Shown here: piece after piece, positions 18,091-26,361 of the stretch
Position numbering within the stretch: the stretch's first letter is position 1
How the letters are laid out: every line of letters begins with the position of its first letter
Notes under the pieces: model-generated
The model's input: only the letters and a program-made list of their open reading frames with translations
What the model was told of the DNA's origin: nothing
The model's database searches: none
Position numbers and translations under genes: made by a program
Assembly: GCF_042677005.1 (NCBI RefSeq)
Contig: NZ_JBHTIF010000001.1
Location: 186,001 to 250,000 of the forward strand
Source: Lysobacter_I brunescens
Lineage (GTDB): Bacteria > Pseudomonadota > Gammaproteobacteria > Xanthomonadales > Xanthomonadaceae
Direction: 5' to 3'
DNA length: 64,000 bases

Positions 18091-18990
18091 TCAGGTCGCG
18101 ATCCGTCGCCGCAGCGCGTCGACGAAGCGATCGGCCGCACCCGGCGATTCGGCGAAGAACAGCGAGGGCTCGGTCAGTTCCAGCTCCAGCAGGGTCGGCC
18201 GGCCATCGGCATCGCGGATCAGGTCGACCCGGGCATAGAGCGGGTCGGCGCCGGTGCGGGCGCGCAGCGCAGCGAGCACGGCCTCGCCGGTGGCCAGTTC
18301 GTCGGGATCGGGGGTGCGCGGGGCGATGGCATCGGGGAGGTCGGCATGGTCCGCGCCGTCCTGCCCGGGCCGCAGCAGGGCGGCCTTGCGGATCGCGTGG
18401 CTGAACGCGCCATCGAAATAGAGCAGCGCGGTCTCGCCGCGGCTGTCGACAGCGTCGAGATAGGGCTGCAGCATGGCCGCGCGCCCGGCGGCGAGCAGCC
18501 GACCGACGTGGTTGGCGGCGACCAGGGCTTCGTCGCGACGGTAGCGCTGGGTGTCGGCCGAGCCGGCGCTGACGGTCGGCTTGACCACCAGCTCGGCGGC
18601 ATCGGCGAAAGCCGCCAAGGCGGCGTCCAGCGCCGGCAGCGGCTCGGCGTCGGGTTCGACGAAGCGCGTCGGCACCACCGGCACCCCGGCATCGGCCAGA
18701 TCGGCGAGGTAGTGCTTGTCGGTGTTCCAGCGGACCACGTCGAGCGGGTTGAGCAGGCGGGTGGCGGCATCGGCGCGCGCGCACCAGGCCAGGAATTCGG
18801 GCAGCCGCGCGTGGTAGTCCCAGGGCGAGCGCAGCACGGCGAGGTCATGGCGCGACCAGGACACCGTGGAGTCGTCCCAGGCCAGGACGTCGGCATCGAG
18901 GCCGGCCCGCGCGCAGGCCTCCAGCAGCGGCGGCATGTCCTCGTCGCGGTGCAGCGTGGCGATGGCGGTGACGAAGGCGATGCGCGGCAT
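18091..18990 (-). CDS. ATP-grasp domain protein (DcsG/RimK-like)
   Basis: The 299-residue protein starts at ATG 18990 (MPRIAFVTAIATLHRDEDMPPL). Its layout is that of small ATP-grasp ligases. There is an N-terminal Rossmann-like part with S-P-W-D-Y, then PTRFVEP, the ATP-binding lysine segment LVVKPTVSAGSADTQRYRR, the loop LQPYLDAVDSRGETALLYFDG, and the metal-binding end ADPLYARVDLIRDADGRPTLLELELTEP. The family includes the cycloserine biosynthesis enzyme DcsG and peptide-forming ligases, all of which join a carboxylate to an amine or hydroxylamine through an acylphosphate. No pathway partners are next to it, so the substrate is unknown. Confidence 0.75.
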   Translation of the reverse strand: MPRIAFVTAIATLHRDEDMPPLLEACARAGLDADVLAWDDSTVSWSRHDLAVLRSPWDYHARLPEFLAWCARADAATRLLNPLDVVRWNTDKHYLADLADAGVPVVPTRFVEPDAEPLPALDAALAAFADAAELVVKPTVSAGSADTQRYRRDEALVAANHVGRLLAAGRAAMLQPYLDAVDSRGETALLYFDGAFSHAIRKAALLRPGQDGADHADLPDAIAPRTPDPDELATGEAVLAALRARTGADPLYARVDLIRDADGRPTLLELELTEPSLFFAESPGAADRFVDALRRRIAT

Positions 18991-19099
18991 GGCGGGACCG
19001 GACGACGGGAAGACCACCAGTCTAGGGCCTGCGCACGACGCGCCACAGGGCGCAACGACATGCCCCAAAGTACGGTGTGTCCCGGTCACCGGCAGCCGG

Positions 19100-19105
19100 T
19101 AGAAT
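19100..19105 (+). promoter_or_regulatory. Probable -10 box of the CoA-transferase operon
   Basis: TAGAAT at 19100-19105, followed by cgcgg, matches the -10 pattern seen before several genes in this window. It lies 65 bases before the chosen start of the alpha subunit. The -35 region is GC-rich and unconvincing. Confidence 0.4.
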
Positions 19106-19170
19106 CGCGGCTTTCACGGACCCCCCCGGTCCCGACAGGAGCCAGCCCCCATGCGCCGCACGGTGTCGGA

Positions 19171-19893
19171 ATGAGCAACAGCACAGCCTCTTCCAAGGTG
19201 TTCCCCAATGCAGCCGAAGCGCTGCGCGGCCTCGTCGCCGACGACCAGACCCTCGCGGTCGGCGGTTTCGGCCTCTGCGGCATCCCCGAAGCCCTGATCG
19301 AAGCCCTGCGCGATTCCGGCGTGAAGGGCCTGACCGCGATCTCCAACAACGCGGGCGTCGACGGCTTCGGCCTCGGCATGCTGCTCGCGACGCGGCAGAT
19401 CCGGAAGATGATTTCGTCCTACGTGGGCGAGAACAAGGAATTCGAGCGCCAGTTCCTCTCCGGCGAACTCGAACTGGAATTCAATCCGCAGGGCACGCTG
19501 GCCGAGCGCCTGCGCGCCGGCGGCGCGGGCATCCCCGCCTTCTTCACCGCCACCGGCTACGGCACGGTGGTCGCCGAAGGCAAGGAAACCCGCGAATTCG
19601 ACGGCAAGCACTACGTCATGGAAACCGCGCTGAAGGCCGACGTGTCGCTGGTCAAGGCGTGGAAGGCCGACGCCGCCGGCAACCTGGTGTTCCGCAAGAC
19701 CGCGCGCAACTTCAACCCGGCCTGCGCGATGGCCGGCAAGGTCTGCGTCGCCGAGGTCGAGGAACTGGTCGAGGTCGGCGCGCTCGATCCCGACCACATC
19801 CACCTGCCGGGCATCTACGTCGACCGCATCGTCGTCAACCCGACCCCCGAGAAGCGCATCGAGCAGCGCACCGTGCGCGCAGGAGACAAGTGA
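19171..19893 (+). CDS. scoA: 3-oxoacid (succinyl/acetoacetyl) CoA-transferase subunit A
   Basis: This is the alpha subunit of a two-subunit class I CoA-transferase, which moves CoA between succinate or acetate and acetoacetate in ketone-body and fatty-acid metabolism. The 240 residues start at ATG 19171 (MSNSTASSKVFPNAAEALRGL). The family marks are GGFGLCGIPEALIEAL, ISNNAGVDGFGLGML, SSYVGENKEFERQFLSGELELE and PQGTLAERLRAGGAGIPAF, which are characteristic of SCOT. The downstream beta gene overlaps by one base (TGATG). Specificity for succinyl-CoA is likely by similarity but is not proved by the sequence. Confidence 0.92.
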   Translation: MSNSTASSKVFPNAAEALRGLVADDQTLAVGGFGLCGIPEALIEALRDSGVKGLTAISNNAGVDGFGLGMLLATRQIRKMISSYVGENKEFERQFLSGELELEFNPQGTLAERLRAGGAGIPAFFTATGYGTVVAEGKETREFDGKHYVMETALKADVSLVKAWKADAAGNLVFRKTARNFNPACAMAGKVCVAEVEELVEVGALDPDHIHLPGIYVDRIVVNPTPEKRIEQRTVRAGDK

Positions 19894-20522
19894 TGGCCTG
19901 GACCCGCGACCAGATGGCGCAGCGCGCCGCACAGGAACTGCGCGACGGCGCCTACGTGAACCTCGGCATCGGCCTGCCGACGCTCGTCGCCAACTTCATC
20001 CCCGACGGCATGGACGTGTGGCTGCAGAGCGAGAACGGCCTGCTCGGCATCGGCCCGTTCCCGACCGAGGACGAGGTCGACGCCGACCTGATCAACGCCG
20101 GCAAGCAGACCGTCACCGCACGCGCCGGCGCCAGCTATTTCGGCAGCCACGATTCGTTCGCGATGATCCGCGGCGGGCACATCGACCTGGCCATCCTCGG
20201 CGCCATGCAGGTCACCCACAAGGGCGACCTGGCCAACTGGATGGTGCCCGGCAAGATGGTCAAGGGCATGGGCGGCGCGATGGACCTGGTGGCCGGCGTG
20301 CAGCGCGTGGTGGTGCTGATGGAGCACACCGCGAAGAACGGCGAGCACAAGATCCTGCCCGAATGCACCCTGCCGCTGACCGGCGTGGGCGTGGTCGACC
20401 GCATCATCACCGAACTGGCGGTCATGGACGTCACACCCGACGGCCTCAAGCTCGTCGAGCTGGCCCCGGACGTGACCGAAGCCGAGCTGCGCGAGAAGAC
20501 CGGCGTGCCGTTCGCGGCCTGA
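19893..20522 (+). CDS. scoB: 3-oxoacid CoA-transferase subunit B
   Basis: This beta subunit carries the catalytic glutamate, E47 in the motif SENGLLGIGP, which forms the glutamyl-CoA thioester. The 209 residues begin at ATG 19893 (MAWTRDQMAQRAAQELRDGA). Other family segments are VNLGIGLPTLVANF, the long loop FGSHDSFAMIRGGHIDLAIL, GDLANWMVPGKMVKGMGGAM and the end VTPDGLKLVELAPDVT. It follows subunit A with a 1-base overlap, so the two chains are made together. A hairpin lies downstream. Confidence 0.93.
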   Translation: MAWTRDQMAQRAAQELRDGAYVNLGIGLPTLVANFIPDGMDVWLQSENGLLGIGPFPTEDEVDADLINAGKQTVTARAGASYFGSHDSFAMIRGGHIDLAILGAMQVTHKGDLANWMVPGKMVKGMGGAMDLVAGVQRVVVLMEHTAKNGEHKILPECTLPLTGVGVVDRIITELAVMDVTPDGLKLVELAPDVTEAELREKTGVPFAA

Positions 20523-20540
20523 GCCGAGCCTGCATGAATC

Positions 20541-20565
20541 CCCCGCTTCCGCACCGGAAGCGGGG
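20541..20565 (+). terminator. Hairpin after the CoA-transferase operon
   Basis: A perfect 11-base stem (ccccgcttccg / cggaagcgggg) with a 3-base loop begins 18 bases past the scoB stop. No T-run follows, so it may stabilise the mRNA end rather than terminate by itself. Confidence 0.5.
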
Positions 20566-20588
20566 TGGGGCCCGCCGACGCATGGCCT

Positions 20589-20594
20589 TACAAT
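20589..20594 (+). promoter_or_regulatory. -10 box placed for a leaderless yqgE transcript
   Basis: TACAAT ends 6 bases before the yqgE ATG at 20601. With the normal spacing to the start of transcription, the message would begin at or next to the A of the ATG, that is, leaderless. No Shine-Dalgarno sequence is visible upstream of this start. The -35 region is not recognisable. Confidence 0.45.
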
Positions 20595-20600
20595 GGCCGC

Positions 20601-21167
20601 ATGCTCCCGGATCCGATCCCCCTCGCCAATCAGTTGCTGATCGCCCTGCCCTCGCTGGCGGACCCCAATTTCTCGCGTGGCGTGGCGCTGGTGTGCCAGC
20701 ACGACGCCGACGGCGCCATGGGCCTGCTCATCAACCGCCCGTCCGAGTACACGCTGGGCGAAGTCTTCGAGCAGATGGGCATCGCCACCGACGACCTCCG
20801 CCTGCGCGAACGCCAGGTGCTGGCCGGCGGCCCGGTCCATCCCGAGCGCGGCTTCGTCCTGCACGACGGCGCGCGCACCTGGGACTCGACGCTGAAAGTC
20901 GTCGACGGCCTGTACGTCACCACCTCGCGCGACATCCTCGAAGCCATCGCCCATGGCGACGGCCCGCCGCGCTCGACGGTGATGCTCGGCTGCGCCGGCT
21001 GGGGCGCAGGCCAGCTCGAACAGGAGCTGTCCGAGAACACCTGGCTCACCGCCGAGAGCGATGCCGAACTGCTGTTCAGCCTGCCGCTGGAAGCCCGCTG
21101 GCAGGCCGCCGCCGGCCGGATCGGCGTGGATCTCGCCCGCGTGACCGACTACAGCGGGCATGCCTGA
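20601..21167 (+). CDS. YqgE/AlgH family protein
   Basis: The protein has 188 residues and belongs to the UPF0301 (YqgE/AlgH) family. The diagnostic parts are LANQLLIALPSLADPNFSRGVALVCQHD, GAMGLLINRPSEYTLGEV, the VLAGGPVHPERGFVLHDG segment and MLGCAGWGAGQLEQELSENTWL. AlgH was named for an effect on alginate genes in Pseudomonas, but the biochemical role is unsettled. It is next to ruvX (yqgF) in many gammaproteobacteria; here an exonuclease gene lies between them. The start at 20601 overlaps a probable -10 box position, pointing to a leaderless transcript. Its end overlaps the next gene by 8 bases. Confidence 0.9.
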   Translation: MLPDPIPLANQLLIALPSLADPNFSRGVALVCQHDADGAMGLLINRPSEYTLGEVFEQMGIATDDLRLRERQVLAGGPVHPERGFVLHDGARTWDSTLKVVDGLYVTTSRDILEAIAHGDGPPRSTVMLGCAGWGAGQLEQELSENTWLTAESDAELLFSLPLEARWQAAAGRIGVDLARVTDYSGHA

Positions 21168-21738
21168 GCCGATGTCCGAACCGACATTCGCGCATTACCT
21201 GGTCATCGATTTCGAAGCGACCTGCTGCGACCGCGGCACGGTCCCGCGCCATGCGATGGAGATCATCGAATTCGGCGTGGTGATGACGGATGCGGACTTC
21301 CGCGTCGTCGACGAATTCCAGAGTTTCATCAGACCGGTGCGGCATCCGCAGTTGACGCCGTTCTGCACGCAGCTGACCTCGATACGCCAGCAGGATGTCG
21401 ACGCCGCGCCGACCTTCCCGGAATGCGTCGCGGCCTTCAAGACGTGGCTGTATCGCTATTCCGACTTCGCGTTCTGCTCCTGGGGCGATTACGACCACGT
21501 CCAGTTGCAGCAGGACAGTGATTTCCACCGCATTCCGAATCCGATCTCGGCGCCGCACGTCAATGTGAAGCGGCTGTTCACCGAGCGGCAGGGATTGAAG
21601 AAGAAATACGGCCTGGCCCAGGCCGTCGCGCTCGCGGGATTGCCGTTCTCCGGTACGCACCACCGTGGCATCGACGACGCGCGCAACATCGCCGCACTAC
21701 TGCCGTATATCTTCGGCGACACGAAGGTGCGCGCATGA
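21160..21738 (+). CDS. DEDDh 3'-5' exonuclease (ERI1/KapD-like)
   Basis: This 192-residue protein has the DEDDh exonuclease fold. D17 and E19 lie in YLVIDFEATCC, D110 (or D112) in CSWGDYDHVQL, and H168 with D173 in HHRGIDDARNIAALLPY, all at normal spacing. The sequence resembles ERI1/3'hExo-type exonucleases, which trim structured RNA 3' ends in eukaryotes and have bacterial relatives such as KapD. The substrate here is not known. The start may be ATG 21160, which overlaps yqgE by 8 bases, or ATG 21172. The end is ATGA-coupled to ruvX. Confidence 0.82.
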   Translation: MPEPMSEPTFAHYLVIDFEATCCDRGTVPRHAMEIIEFGVVMTDADFRVVDEFQSFIRPVRHPQLTPFCTQLTSIRQQDVDAAPTFPECVAAFKTWLYRYSDFAFCSWGDYDHVQLQQDSDFHRIPNPISAPHVNVKRLFTERQGLKKKYGLAQAVALAGLPFSGTHHRGIDDARNIAALLPYIFGDTKVRA

Positions 21739-22205
21739 GCATCCCCGCCGACAGTCCGGTGCTCGCCTTCGACGTCGGCGCGCGCCGCATCGGCGTGGCC
21801 GTGGGCAGCGGCTTCGGACTGAGCGCGCGACCGCTGGCGGTGATCGACGTGCACGATGGCGTCATCGACTGGGCGCGCATCGACAAGCTGCAGCGCGAAT
21901 GGCGACCGACGGGCTTCATCGTCGGTGACCCGATGACGCTCGACGGCGGCGACCAGCCGATCCGCGAGCGCGCCCGCGCCTTCGCCCATGCCCTGCGGGA
22001 ACGCTTCAAGCTGCCGGTGGCGATGATGGACGAGCGCAATTCCTCGCAGGAGGCCGCGCGCCGTTTCGCCGCTGGCCGCGCCGACGGCCAGCGCCGCCGC
22101 CGCGACGCCGACCTGCTCGACGCGATGGCCGCCGCGATCATCCTCGACCGCTGGATGGCGATGCCGCAGGACGCGGTGATCCTCGACGAACCGACTTCCG
22201 ATTAG
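21735..22205 (+). CDS. ruvX: RuvX/YqgF Holliday junction resolvase-like protein
   Basis: RuvX (YqgF) is an RNase H-fold nuclease with reported roles in 16S rRNA 5'-end processing and in Holliday junction resolution. The 156 residues have the family catalytic acids: the Asp in LAFDVGARRIGVAVG, the Glu in MMDERNSSQEA, and the Asp in RDADLLDAMAAAIILDRWM. The start overlaps the exonuclease stop as ATGA (21735-21738). pyrB follows after 18 bases, a common neighbour in xanthomonads and pseudomonads. Confidence 0.92.
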   Translation: MSIPADSPVLAFDVGARRIGVAVGSGFGLSARPLAVIDVHDGVIDWARIDKLQREWRPTGFIVGDPMTLDGGDQPIRERARAFAHALRERFKLPVAMMDERNSSQEAARRFAAGRADGQRRRRDADLLDAMAAAIILDRWMAMPQDAVILDEPTSD

Positions 22206-22223
22206 CCCAAGGCCGACACCGCC

Positions 22224-23162
22224 ATGCCCACCACTTCGCAATACGACGCCCAGGGCCGCCTCCGCCACCTGCTCACCCTGCAGGACATGCCGCGCGACAC
22301 GCTCACTGCGCTGCTCGACCGCGCGCAGCACTTCGCCGAGGGTCACGATGCTCGCCACGTGCTCGCCGGCACCGCGATCTGCACCCTGTTCTTCGAACCG
22401 TCGACGCGCACGCGCCTGAGCTTCCAGCGCGCGGCGCAGCGGCTCGGCGCCGACGTGCTGGCCTTCGATGCATCGACTTCGTCGACGACCAAGGGCGAGA
22501 CCGCGCTGGACACGCTGAAGAACATCGAAGCGATGGGCGTGCGCGGCTTCGTGATCCGCCACAAGGACGATGGCGCCGTCGCCGAACTCGCCGCCGCCGC
22601 GAATCCCGGCACCGCCCTGCTCAATGCCGGCGACGGGCGCAGCGCGCATCCCACGCAGGGCCTGCTCGACATGCTGACCCTGCGCCAGGCCAAGGGCGCG
22701 GATTTCTCGACGCTGAAGATCGCGATCATCGGCGACATCAAGCATTCGCGCGTCGCGCGGTCGGACCTGCATGCGCTGCGCGTGCTCGGCGCCACGCACA
22801 TCCGCGCCTGCGGCCCCGCCTCGCTGCTGCCCGACGACGGCACGCTCGACGGCTGCCACGTCACCCACGATTTCGACGAAGCGCTGGACGGCGCCGACGT
22901 GGTGATGATGCTGCGCCTGCAGCGCGAACGCATGGAGCAGGGGCTGGTGTCCTCGCTGGAGGACTACCACCGCGACTACGGCCTGAGCGTGCAGCGCCTC
23001 AAGCGCGCGACGGCCGATGCCGTGGTGATGCATCCCGGCCCGATGAACCGCGGCGTGGAGATCGACGACGCCGTCGCCGACGGCTCGCAGTCGCTGATCC
23101 TCAAGCAGGTGAACAACGGCGTCGCCGCACGCATGGCAGTGCTGGAAGCGCTGCTGGGTTGA
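22224..23162 (+). CDS. pyrB: Aspartate carbamoyltransferase catalytic subunit
   Basis: PyrB joins carbamoyl phosphate with aspartate in the committed step of pyrimidine synthesis. The 312 residues include the carbamoyl-phosphate loop EPSTRTRLSFQRAAQRLG, HPTQGLLDMLTL, IGDIKHSRVARSDLHAL and the aspartate-binding end MHPGPMNRGVEIDD. No pyrI-type regulatory subunit or pyrC-like gene follows in the window. Proteins of this branch often form dodecamers with an inactive dihydroorotase, which would have to lie elsewhere. The start is ATG 22224. Confidence 0.95.
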   Translation: MPTTSQYDAQGRLRHLLTLQDMPRDTLTALLDRAQHFAEGHDARHVLAGTAICTLFFEPSTRTRLSFQRAAQRLGADVLAFDASTSSTTKGETALDTLKNIEAMGVRGFVIRHKDDGAVAELAAAANPGTALLNAGDGRSAHPTQGLLDMLTLRQAKGADFSTLKIAIIGDIKHSRVARSDLHALRVLGATHIRACGPASLLPDDGTLDGCHVTHDFDEALDGADVVMMLRLQRERMEQGLVSSLEDYHRDYGLSVQRLKRATADAVVMHPGPMNRGVEIDDAVADGSQSLILKQVNNGVAARMAVLEALLG

Positions 23163-23183
23163 GGTCGACCGGGTGCGGCAGGC

Positions 23184-23996
23184 TCAGCGCCTCGCCTCGG
23201 CGTGCAGCGCTTCCATGCGCGCGCGGATCTCGTCGTAGCGCGCGCCGAAGTCAGCGGGGTTGATCAGGATGTCCGCCGGGCCTTCGGTCTGGGCGGCGTA
23301 GAGCTGGCCGCCGAGCCGCACCAGCAGGCCCAGCATCGGGTTGTAGCGCGCGCTGTATTTCGACGGATCGCGCAGGCCGATCGCGAGGACGCGTTCGAGC
23401 TGCGGGCTCTGCCGGCCACGGCCCGAGACGATCTCGGTCTCGCGCAGGCCAGTCACGTCCTCCCAGCGCACGAAGCCCGGGGACACGCCGCCCGGCGCGT
23501 AAAGGAAGCCGCGCGGCGTGAGCACGAACCACGGCGCCTTGCGGATCGCCATCGACAGGAAGCCCAGCAGCAGCACGGCCCAGATCAGCACGAACAGGCC
23601 GACCATGATCTGGAGATGCAGCGCCCACGCGGCGACCGGCGTGAAGTCGGGATCGCGCTCGGGCCAGGTGAGATAGAACCAGACGCAGGCGGCGCCCCCG
23701 AGGATCAGGATCAGCACGACCACCCACTGGCCGACGCGCGGCGCGTGCAGGGACACCTCCACCGGGCCGGTCACGCCCTCGGTCGGGCTGCGCGTGAGGT
23801 CGGACAGGGCCTGCCAGCCGAGGCCGAGGACCATGAACCCGACCGGGACCGCCACGAGCATCATGAAACCGCGCTCGACCCACGCGAAGGCTTCGGGATA
23901 GCGATCCTGGAACAGGAAGTCGGCCGCGATGGCGCCCACGACGATCGCGAGCGCGCCGTACTGGATCCACCGCACCCACCTGCGTGCGTTCGACAT
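23184..23996 (-). CDS. Multispanning membrane protein of unknown function
   Basis: The 270-residue protein starts at ATG 23996 (MSNARRWVRWIQYGALAIVVG). Four hydrophobic segments are visible: residues about 12-28, 40-60, 93-113 and 128-155. A soluble C-terminal half with beta-strand character follows (WFVLTPRGFLYAPGGVSPGFVRWEDVTGLRETEIVSGRG). That half resembles the PH-like domains found behind membrane helices in many bacterial proteins. No family name is assigned. It lies downstream of the desaturase gene on the same strand, 69 bases away, so it may belong to that transcript. Confidence 0.7.
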   Translation of the reverse strand: MSNARRWVRWIQYGALAIVVGAIAADFLFQDRYPEAFAWVERGFMMLVAVPVGFMVLGLGWQALSDLTRSPTEGVTGPVEVSLHAPRVGQWVVVLILILGGAACVWFYLTWPERDPDFTPVAAWALHLQIMVGLFVLIWAVLLLGFLSMAIRKAPWFVLTPRGFLYAPGGVSPGFVRWEDVTGLRETEIVSGRGRQSPQLERVLAIGLRDPSKYSARYNPMLGLLVRLGGQLYAAQTEGPADILINPADFGARYDEIRARMEALHAEARR

Positions 23997-24065
23997 CGCG
24001 CCCCCTCCCCCGCATTTTCGCGAAGGCCCGATGCTGCCAGCCCGGCCCGTGGGCCGCAACGGGGA

Positions 24066-25211
24066 TCAGCCCGTGGCGGTCGCCAGCGCAGCGTCGCGCC
24101 GCAGGCGCGGCCGGCTGGGGAAGGCGTGGCGCAGGATCCGCCACATCACCTGGCCGAACTGCTTCGGCAGCGAACCGGTGTCGTAGTGCTGGCCGTAGCG
24201 CGCGCAGATCTCGCGCACCTCGACCGCGATCGCGGCGTAGCGGTTGGCCGGCAGGTCGGGATAGAAGTGGTGCTCGATCTGGTGGCTGAGGTTGCCCGAC
24301 ATCAGGTCCATCCAGCGCCCGCCGGAGATGTTCGACGAGCCGCGCAGCTGGCGCAGGTACCAGTGGCCGCGCGATTCGCCGATGGCCGATTCCTTCGAGA
24401 AGGTTTCGGCGTCGGCGGTGAAATGGCCGCAGAAGATGATCACGTAGGTCCAGACGTTGCGGATCACGTTGGCGATGGCGTTGGCCACCAGCACGGTGAG
24501 CCACCACGGCCCTGCGAGCAGCGGGAAGACGATGTAGTCGCGCAGCACCTGGCGCCCCACCTTGCGGCCGACCGGGCGGGCCTGCGCGCGCAGCTGCGCG
24601 AACGTCACCTTGCCGGCGAACCAGCGCCCGAGGCGCAGGTCCTGGATGGCGATGCCCCACTCGAACAGGAGCGCGAACACCACCGCGACCACCGGCTGGG
24701 CGAGGTAGAAGGGCTTCCAGCGCTGCTCGGGGAAGATGCGCAGCAGGCCGTAGCCGATGTCGTCATCCATGCCGCGCACGTTGGTCCAGGTGTGGTGGCG
24801 CCAGTTGTGCGTCTTCCGCCAGTTGTCGGCAGTGCCGGCGATGTCCCATTCGTAGCTGCGACCGTCGAAGCGCGGATCCTGCATCCAGTCGTACTGGCCA
24901 TGGATGACGTTGTGGCCCAGCTCCATGTTTTCGAGGATCTTCGACAGCGCGAGCAGCAGCGTGCCGAGCACGAGGACCGTCAGCGCGACCGGATGCAGCA
25001 CCGCGCCGAGCAGGCCACCAGTGATGGCACCGGCGCCGATCAGGACGCGACCGGCGATCCCGGTCCAGCGCACCGAGGCGTGGATGCGGCGGATGTAGTC
25101 GGCGTCGGCCTGGCCGATCGTGGCCGTGACGCGTTCGCGCAGCGCATCGAGTTCGGCGCCGAAGCGCTCCAGTTCGTCGGCACCGAGGGGGCGGTTGCGG
25201 GGCGTGGCCAT
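24066..25211 (-). CDS. Membrane fatty acid desaturase
   Basis: The 381-residue protein is a di-iron desaturase of the acyl-lipid or acyl-CoA type. The three histidine boxes are present: H100-xxx-H104 (HNVIH), H135-xxx-H139-H140 (HNWRHH) and H310-xxx-H314-H315 (HQIEHH). Hydrophobic pairs lie between the boxes. The start is ATG 25211 (MATPRNRPLGADELERFGAELD). The frame continues upstream but there overlaps the reductase gene. The neighbour at 25216-26301 is a [2Fe-2S] reductase that can supply electrons directly. Together they would introduce a double bond into fatty acids; the position of the double bond cannot be read from the sequence. Confidence 0.88.
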   Translation of the reverse strand: MATPRNRPLGADELERFGAELDALRERVTATIGQADADYIRRIHASVRWTGIAGRVLIGAGAITGGLLGAVLHPVALTVLVLGTLLLALSKILENMELGHNVIHGQYDWMQDPRFDGRSYEWDIAGTADNWRKTHNWRHHTWTNVRGMDDDIGYGLLRIFPEQRWKPFYLAQPVVAVVFALLFEWGIAIQDLRLGRWFAGKVTFAQLRAQARPVGRKVGRQVLRDYIVFPLLAGPWWLTVLVANAIANVIRNVWTYVIIFCGHFTADAETFSKESAIGESRGHWYLRQLRGSSNISGGRWMDLMSGNLSHQIEHHFYPDLPANRYAAIAVEVREICARYGQHYDTGSLPKQFGQVMWRILRHAFPSRPRLRRDAALATATG

Positions 25212-25215
25212 GCGT

Positions 25216-26301
25216 TCAGAGGTCCAGGACGAGGTCGCCCGCCGCAGCGCTGATGCACAGGCGGAGAGCGGTGGCGGGTTCGGGATCGCGCGCGCCGGTA
25301 AGCACGTCGCGGGTGGTGCCGGCGGACTTGCCGCAGGCGCAGGTGTTGCAGATGCCCATGCGGCAGCCATGCGCGGGGCGCAGGCCGGCGGCTTCCAGCG
25401 CGACGAGCAACGGCTGGTTGCGCGGCACGCGCAGGGTCGTGCCGCTGCGCGCGAGGCGGACTTCGGCCTCGCCGGTCTCGCCCGGCAGCGCGTCGGGCGG
25501 GCTGAAGGCTTCGGCCTGGAACGATGCGGCCCGGGGCTCGGCCAGCGCGCGCGCATGGGCGACGAAACCGGCGCTGCCGCAGGCGAGGACATGCGGCGCA
25601 GCGCCCTCGCCCGCCAGCGTGGCGAGCGTGTCCGCATCGAGCCGCCCGTGCGCGAAGCGCGGGTCGGTCGCGCGCGTCGTGGCGATGTGCACGCGCAGCG
25701 CGGGATGCGCGTCGGCCAGCGCGCGCAGTTCCTCGACGAAACAGGCCTCGCCCGGGGTGCGCACCCAGTACGCCAGCGTGATCGGACGGGTCGAACCGCG
25801 TGCGCCCCGATCACGCAAGGCCTGATCGCGCAGCAGAGCGATCAGCGGCGTGATCCCGCTGCCGCCGGCGAGCAGCAGCACCGGGGCCGCGTCGTCGGGC
25901 AGCGTGAGCGAGCCGAAAGGCTCGCCGATGGTCAGCACGTCGCCGACACGGGCGTGGTGGACAAGGTGCTCGCTGAGGCGCCCGCCGGGCACGGCCTTCA
26001 CGGTGATCGCGAGGCGCCCGCCAGGCAGCAGGCTCGGGCTGTAGCTGCGCGCGACCCGGCGGCCGTCGACCTCGGCACCGACCATGACGTGCTGACCCGG
26101 CGCGGGCCTGCGGACGTGGCGGTTGCCGGCCAGGACCAGGGTCACGGTGTCGGCAGCGGTGTCTTCGCGGCCGACGATGCGGGCCAGCGGGCGGCGGCGC
26201 GACCAGGTCGGCGACACGCGCTCGGCCCAGAAATCGAAGACGTGGTCCGGGACCAGGGCGGTCCAGGCGCGGCCGAGCATGGAGGCGGAAGAGGGGGGCA
26301 T
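25216..26301 (-). CDS. Ferredoxin-type reductase (FAD, NAD(P)H and [2Fe-2S] domains)
   Basis: This 361-residue flavoprotein has the order FAD domain, NAD(P) domain, plant-type ferredoxin. The FAD motif is ARSYSPS and the nucleotide motif is LLLAGGSGITPLIALLR. The cluster ligands are C313, C318, C321 and C349 (CRMGICNTCACG and RLCIS). It probably passes electrons from NAD(P)H to the adjacent desaturase, as in the DesA3/Rv3230c-type pairs. ATG 26301 is preferred: TATAGT lies 7 bases before it, so the transcript would be nearly leaderless. ATG 26280 is an alternative. It is divergent from the FabR-like regulator over a repeated operator. Confidence 0.87.
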   Translation of the reverse strand: MPPSSASMLGRAWTALVPDHVFDFWAERVSPTWSRRRPLARIVGREDTAADTVTLVLAGNRHVRRPAPGQHVMVGAEVDGRRVARSYSPSLLPGGRLAITVKAVPGGRLSEHLVHHARVGDVLTIGEPFGSLTLPDDAAPVLLLAGGSGITPLIALLRDQALRDRGARGSTRPITLAYWVRTPGEACFVEELRALADAHPALRVHIATTRATDPRFAHGRLDADTLATLAGEGAAPHVLACGSAGFVAHARALAEPRAASFQAEAFSPPDALPGETGEAEVRLARSGTTLRVPRNQPLLVALEAAGLRPAHGCRMGICNTCACGKSAGTTRDVLTGARDPEPATALRLCISAAAGDLVLDL

Positions 26302-26307
26302 GCCGCC

Positions 26308-26313
26308 ACTATA
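26308..26313 (-). promoter_or_regulatory. -10 box of the reductase-desaturase operon
   Basis: On the minus strand TATAGT lies 6 bases before the ATG at 26301. A TAGACA hexamer 16 bases further upstream (26330-26335) can serve as the -35 box. This -35 box lies inside the repeated ATACAG operator, so a bound repressor would block it. Confidence 0.6.
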
Positions 26314-26322
26314 CGCATGCGA

Positions 26323-26354
26323 ATACAGATGTCTATACAGTTGTATATACATTT
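26323..26354. promoter_or_regulatory. Repeated operator between FabR-like regulator and reductase
   Basis: The sequence holds three direct repeats exactly 12 bases apart: ATACAGATGTCT at 26323, ATACAGTTGTAT at 26335, and a partial ATACATTT at 26347. The central one also forms the near-perfect inverted repeat TATACA-GT-TGTATA (26334-26347). The region is far more AT-rich than its surroundings. It overlaps the -35 region of the leftward promoter and of the rightward TATGAT promoter. It is the expected binding site of the adjacent TetR-type regulator; binding itself is inference. Confidence 0.7.
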
Positions 26355-26361
26355 CCGGGGC

